A stretch of DNA of 64,000 nt from the NCBI GenBank assembly GCA_023450085.1, contig JAEXHI010000025.1, positions 1-64,000 of the forward strand. Direction: 5' to 3'. Source of the DNA: Bacteroidota bacterium. Lineage in GTDB: Bacteria; Bacteroidota; Bacteroidia; Sphingobacteriales; Sphingobacteriaceae. Each line of letters starts with the position of its first letter. Within the stretch, counting starts at the first letter, position 1. Of this stretch, positions 61,860-64,000 are shown piece by piece. Below the pieces are notes generated by a model. The model saw nothing but the letters and a program-made list of their open reading frames with translations. It did not search any database and had not been told where the DNA came from. The translations under genes were made by a program, and so were the position numbers.

Positions 61860-62567
61860 ATGAATAGTGAAGAGAAGATAAGAAGCGCATTTGCCAACAA
61901 AGACTGGCAAGAAATTAAAGTAACTGATAGCTGGCAGATTTTTAAAATCATGGCCGAATTTGTAGATGGTTTTGAGAAGCTATCGAAGATTGGGCCATGT
62001 GTAAGTATTTTCGGTTCGGCTAGAACTGCAGAAACCAACCCATATTATCAAATAGCTGTTGAATGTGGTCGTTTGCTTACTGACCGTGGCTACGGTGTAA
62101 TTACAGGTGGTGGTCCAGGAATTATGGAAGCTGGAAATAAAGGCGCCCATATGAACGGCGGTAAATCTGTAGGTTTAAATATTGAGTTACCTTTTGAACA
62201 GTTCCACAACAAGTATATTGAGCCTAGCCGCTTGCTAGAATTTGATTACTTTTTTATTAGAAAGGTAATGTTCATGAAATATTCTCAGGGCTTTATTGTA
62301 TTGCCTGGCGGTATGGGAACCATGGATGAACTTTTTGAGGCTTTAACCTTGATCCAAACTGGCAAAATTGCTCGTTTTCCTATTGTATTGGTAGGTACTG
62401 CTTACTGGGGTGGATTGGTAGATTGGCTAAAAAACACCATGTTGGAAAAAGAACACAACATCCATGCGGAAGACTTGAATTTATTCAGATTGGTAGATAC
62501 GGCGGAAGAAGCTGCCGAACATATCTTTAGGTTCTACGACAAATATGTATTGAAACCGAACTTCTAG
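61860..62567 (+). CDS. LOG family (TIGR00730-like) Rossmann-fold protein
   Basis: 235 residues. Signature GGGPGIMEAGNKGA and LPGGMGTMDELFEALT, the active-site motifs of LONELY GUY phosphoribohydrolases that release free base from nucleoside monophosphates. RKVMFMKYSQGFIV lies between. Bacterial homologues have various nucleotide substrates. Likely co-transcribed with the symporter upstream. Confidence 0.86.
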   Translation: MNSEEKIRSAFANKDWQEIKVTDSWQIFKIMAEFVDGFEKLSKIGPCVSIFGSARTAETNPYYQIAVECGRLLTDRGYGVITGGGPGIMEAGNKGAHMNGGKSVGLNIELPFEQFHNKYIEPSRLLEFDYFFIRKVMFMKYSQGFIVLPGGMGTMDELFEALTLIQTGKIARFPIVLVGTAYWGGLVDWLKNTMLEKEHNIHAEDLNLFRLVDTAEEAAEHIFRFYDKYVLKPNF

Positions 62568-62589
62568 GTCATCCAAACCTCTAGAAATA

Positions 62590-62627
62590 AAAACCTTATA
62601 GAACCACGAATTCTATAAGGTTTTTTT
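62590..62627 (+). terminator. Terminator of the symporter/LOG unit
   Basis: Fourteen-base stem AAAACCTTATAGAA/TTCTATAAGGTTTT with loop CCACGAA and a T-run, 22 bp after the LOG stop. Confidence 0.88.
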
Positions 62628-62769
62628 ATGCCACAAGCATTCTTCTCAATCTCGTTACAATCCAAACAAGCAACACAACCGTATGTTGTATAAATTTGGT
62701 TTTTGGCCTTCAAGGGCAAATATTTTGTAACGCAAGGGTGGATAAACCATCTAATATGAAAAAGCTATC

Positions 62770-63264
62770 ATGGAAAAAACAGTAACATGGACAAAGGGCG
62801 TATTTGATAGCTCCTATCAAATCTTTCGCGAAGGGCAAATTTGTGGCAACCTCATTTTTAACACTTGGGACAATCATACGGTTGGCATTATGTCGCAAAC
62901 GAATTATCAATTCAAAACTAAAAGCTTCATAGACAACACCGTCACCATTTATGGCGACAACCATGCAGAATTGGGAAACATTAAAATGAATGTGTGGCAA
63001 ATGCGTGCCATTATCAATTTACCTGGGCAAATTCCGCTATCATGGAACTATAGCAATGGTTGGCTCAACCAATGGACCATTAGCAACCATCAAAACACCC
63101 AAATTCACTACAAAGCATCTTCGGGTTCGGGTATGGTTATAGGACAAAACTTAGAAGATGAACTAGCCTTATTGGCAGGACTTTACATTCGTGAATTCTT
63201 TTCTCGTTTGTTAGTAGCCTTTATTTCTATACTTGCAATGCTGGTTATTCTTAGAGGTATTTAA
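62770..63264 (+). CDS. Hypothetical protein with C-terminal TM segment
   Basis: 164 residues. A beta-rich domain (about 5-125; strands such as SSYQIFREGQICGNLIF and TVTIYGDNHAELGNIKM) recalls the tubby/LURP-one-like fold, but this is weak. One TM segment at about 145-162 ends the protein. Four bases of its 3' end overlap the convergent DUF502 gene. Function unknown. Confidence 0.6.
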   Translation: MEKTVTWTKGVFDSSYQIFREGQICGNLIFNTWDNHTVGIMSQTNYQFKTKSFIDNTVTIYGDNHAELGNIKMNVWQMRAIINLPGQIPLSWNYSNGWLNQWTISNHQNTQIHYKASSGSGMVIGQNLEDELALLAGLYIREFFSRLLVAFISILAMLVILRGI

Positions 63265-63851
63265 AGATGGGTAACTCCACCACTTACTACTAGTTTCATG
63301 GCATCAGCGGCACTCATGTTTAAAGGTTTTATTTTTTCCTTTTTAACGATGTAGACCTGTCCTGCAAAGGAATAGGAAAATGGGAAGTAAACAATGGCTT
63401 CGTCGAGCATATCCAGCTTACTCAAATCATTTTGTGTAAGAAAACCTATGCGTTTCATATCTCCTTCGGCTTCTACCAATACAGGATGGTTGAACTTCTT
63501 CTCATCACCTACAAAAGCTTCGGTCAGATCTTTAATGGAGGTGTAAATAAAGTTGAATAGCGGTAATTTGTTCAGCCAACGTTGAAACCAATTGTACATC
63601 GGCTCAGTCACGAAGTAGGTTACAAAAATACCTGCGCCCAGAATAATCAAAATCACCAGTACTAAACCTAGCCCAGGAATATTCCTACTCTCGCCAGTAA
63701 TTGGATTTACCCCAAACACACTTCTGATATTCAACCAACTATCTACTGTAGTAACTGCCCACACCACAATAAAAATGCTTAATGCAATGGGCACCACAAT
63801 TAACAATCCTCTGATCAGGTAGTTTAATAAGGCTTTTCCAATTCTATTCAT
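63261..63851 (-). CDS. DUF502 family membrane protein
   Basis: 196 residues. Two TM segments (about 8-32 and 55-83) with the DUF502 landmarks RGLLIVVPIALSI, GLGLVLVILIILGAGIFVTYF, LPLFNFIYTSIKDLTEAFVG and the cytosolic VYFPFSYSFAGQVYIV. Function unknown across the family. The -7 element (63856-63863) ends four bases before the ATG. Confidence 0.86.
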   Translation of the reverse strand: MNRIGKALLNYLIRGLLIVVPIALSIFIVVWAVTTVDSWLNIRSVFGVNPITGESRNIPGLGLVLVILIILGAGIFVTYFVTEPMYNWFQRWLNKLPLFNFIYTSIKDLTEAFVGDEKKFNHPVLVEAEGDMKRIGFLTQNDLSKLDMLDEAIVYFPFSYSFAGQVYIVKKEKIKPLNMSAADAMKLVVSGGVTHL

Positions 63852-63855
63852 GGTG

Positions 63856-63863
63856 CAAAATTA
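63856..63863 (-). promoter_or_regulatory. -7 element of the DUF502 gene
   Basis: Minus strand TAATTTTG, four bases before the ATG at 63851. Confidence 0.65.
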
Positions 63864-63919
63864 GCTTTTTTAAATTGGTTGTTTTGTTTTTTGGGTGTTT
63901 AGTTGTTTAGTCATCCGAA

Positions 63920-63962
63920 AACCAACCAACCAACCAACCAACCAACCAACCAACCAACCAAC
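63920..63962. repeat. AACC tetranucleotide microsatellite
   Basis: About 10.75 uninterrupted copies of AACC. It lies in the spacer upstream of the DUF502 gene and near the window edge, so its right-hand neighbour is unknown. Confidence 0.9.
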
Positions 63963-64000
63963 TACCTATTCGTAATAATACACTCTTTTCACCCTTTGGG

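Overview
The window is chromosomal DNA of a low-GC member of the Bacteroidetes, most likely family Sphingobacteriaceae (Pedobacter-like). The evidence is an Oar-type TonB-dependent receptor, a T9SS sorting tail, BACON-type fimbrillin lipoproteins, a short primary sigma factor, the long form of GAPDH, and many start regions carrying the Bacteroidetes -7 element TAnnTTTG with no clear Shine-Dalgarno. I see no rRNA, tRNA, CRISPR array, transposase or prophage gene. It is mostly housekeeping DNA with intergenic repeats.

Layout. 0-13 kb: edge fragment, repeat-rich spacer, purM, dienelactone hydrolase, astacin-like protease, a small lipoprotein plus the remnant of a paralogue, Oar-like receptor, lpdA, MBL hydrolase, metallophosphoesterase and a small envelope protein. 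13-22.4 kb: primary sigma factor, long GAPDH, PhzF protein, aldo-keto reductase, M28 peptidase, S41 protease, a pair of degenerate enzymes (HAD-like without catalytic Asp; pre-ATP-grasp without ATP-grasp) and lolD. 22.6-27.8 kb: a cluster of small membrane proteins around a winged-helix regulator and a DUF4173-type protein; three of its genes are preceded by the same dyad. 28-39.9 kb: sucC, a small lipoprotein and methyltransferase, a 1.6 kb non-coding repeat field, a degenerate GAF/kinase protein converging on an intact histidine kinase, asnS, a TlpA-like thioredoxin, an FMN-glutamate-synthase-like protein and a YrdC-type protein. 40-48.3 kb: a fimbrillin locus (sensor-like protein and two lipoproteins) divergent from a secreted T9SS nuclease. 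48.6-52.3 kb: nhaA, acetyltransferase, lipoprotein, membrane protein, HEAT protein. 52.4-56.7 kb: trpD-F-B-A with an upstream leader peptide and attenuator. 56.7-64 kb: TPR histidine kinase, SDR, recR, sodium:solute symporter, LOG protein, a small membrane protein and a DUF502 protein.

Most notable: (1) a 17-residue leader peptide with three consecutive Trp codons followed by an intrinsic terminator directly before trpD, i.e. ribosome-mediated attenuation of a trp operon that lacks trpE, trpG and trpC; (2) three copies of a CTTTG-N5-CAAAG dyad at a fixed geometry, probably the operator of the local winged-helix regulator; (3) repeated placement of the -7 element 3-8 nt before ATG, implying leaderless mRNAs; (4) terminators whose U-tract merges with the next promoter; (5) four 10-bp direct repeats in front of the symporter; (6) a roughly 230-bp stretch with no G on the + strand.
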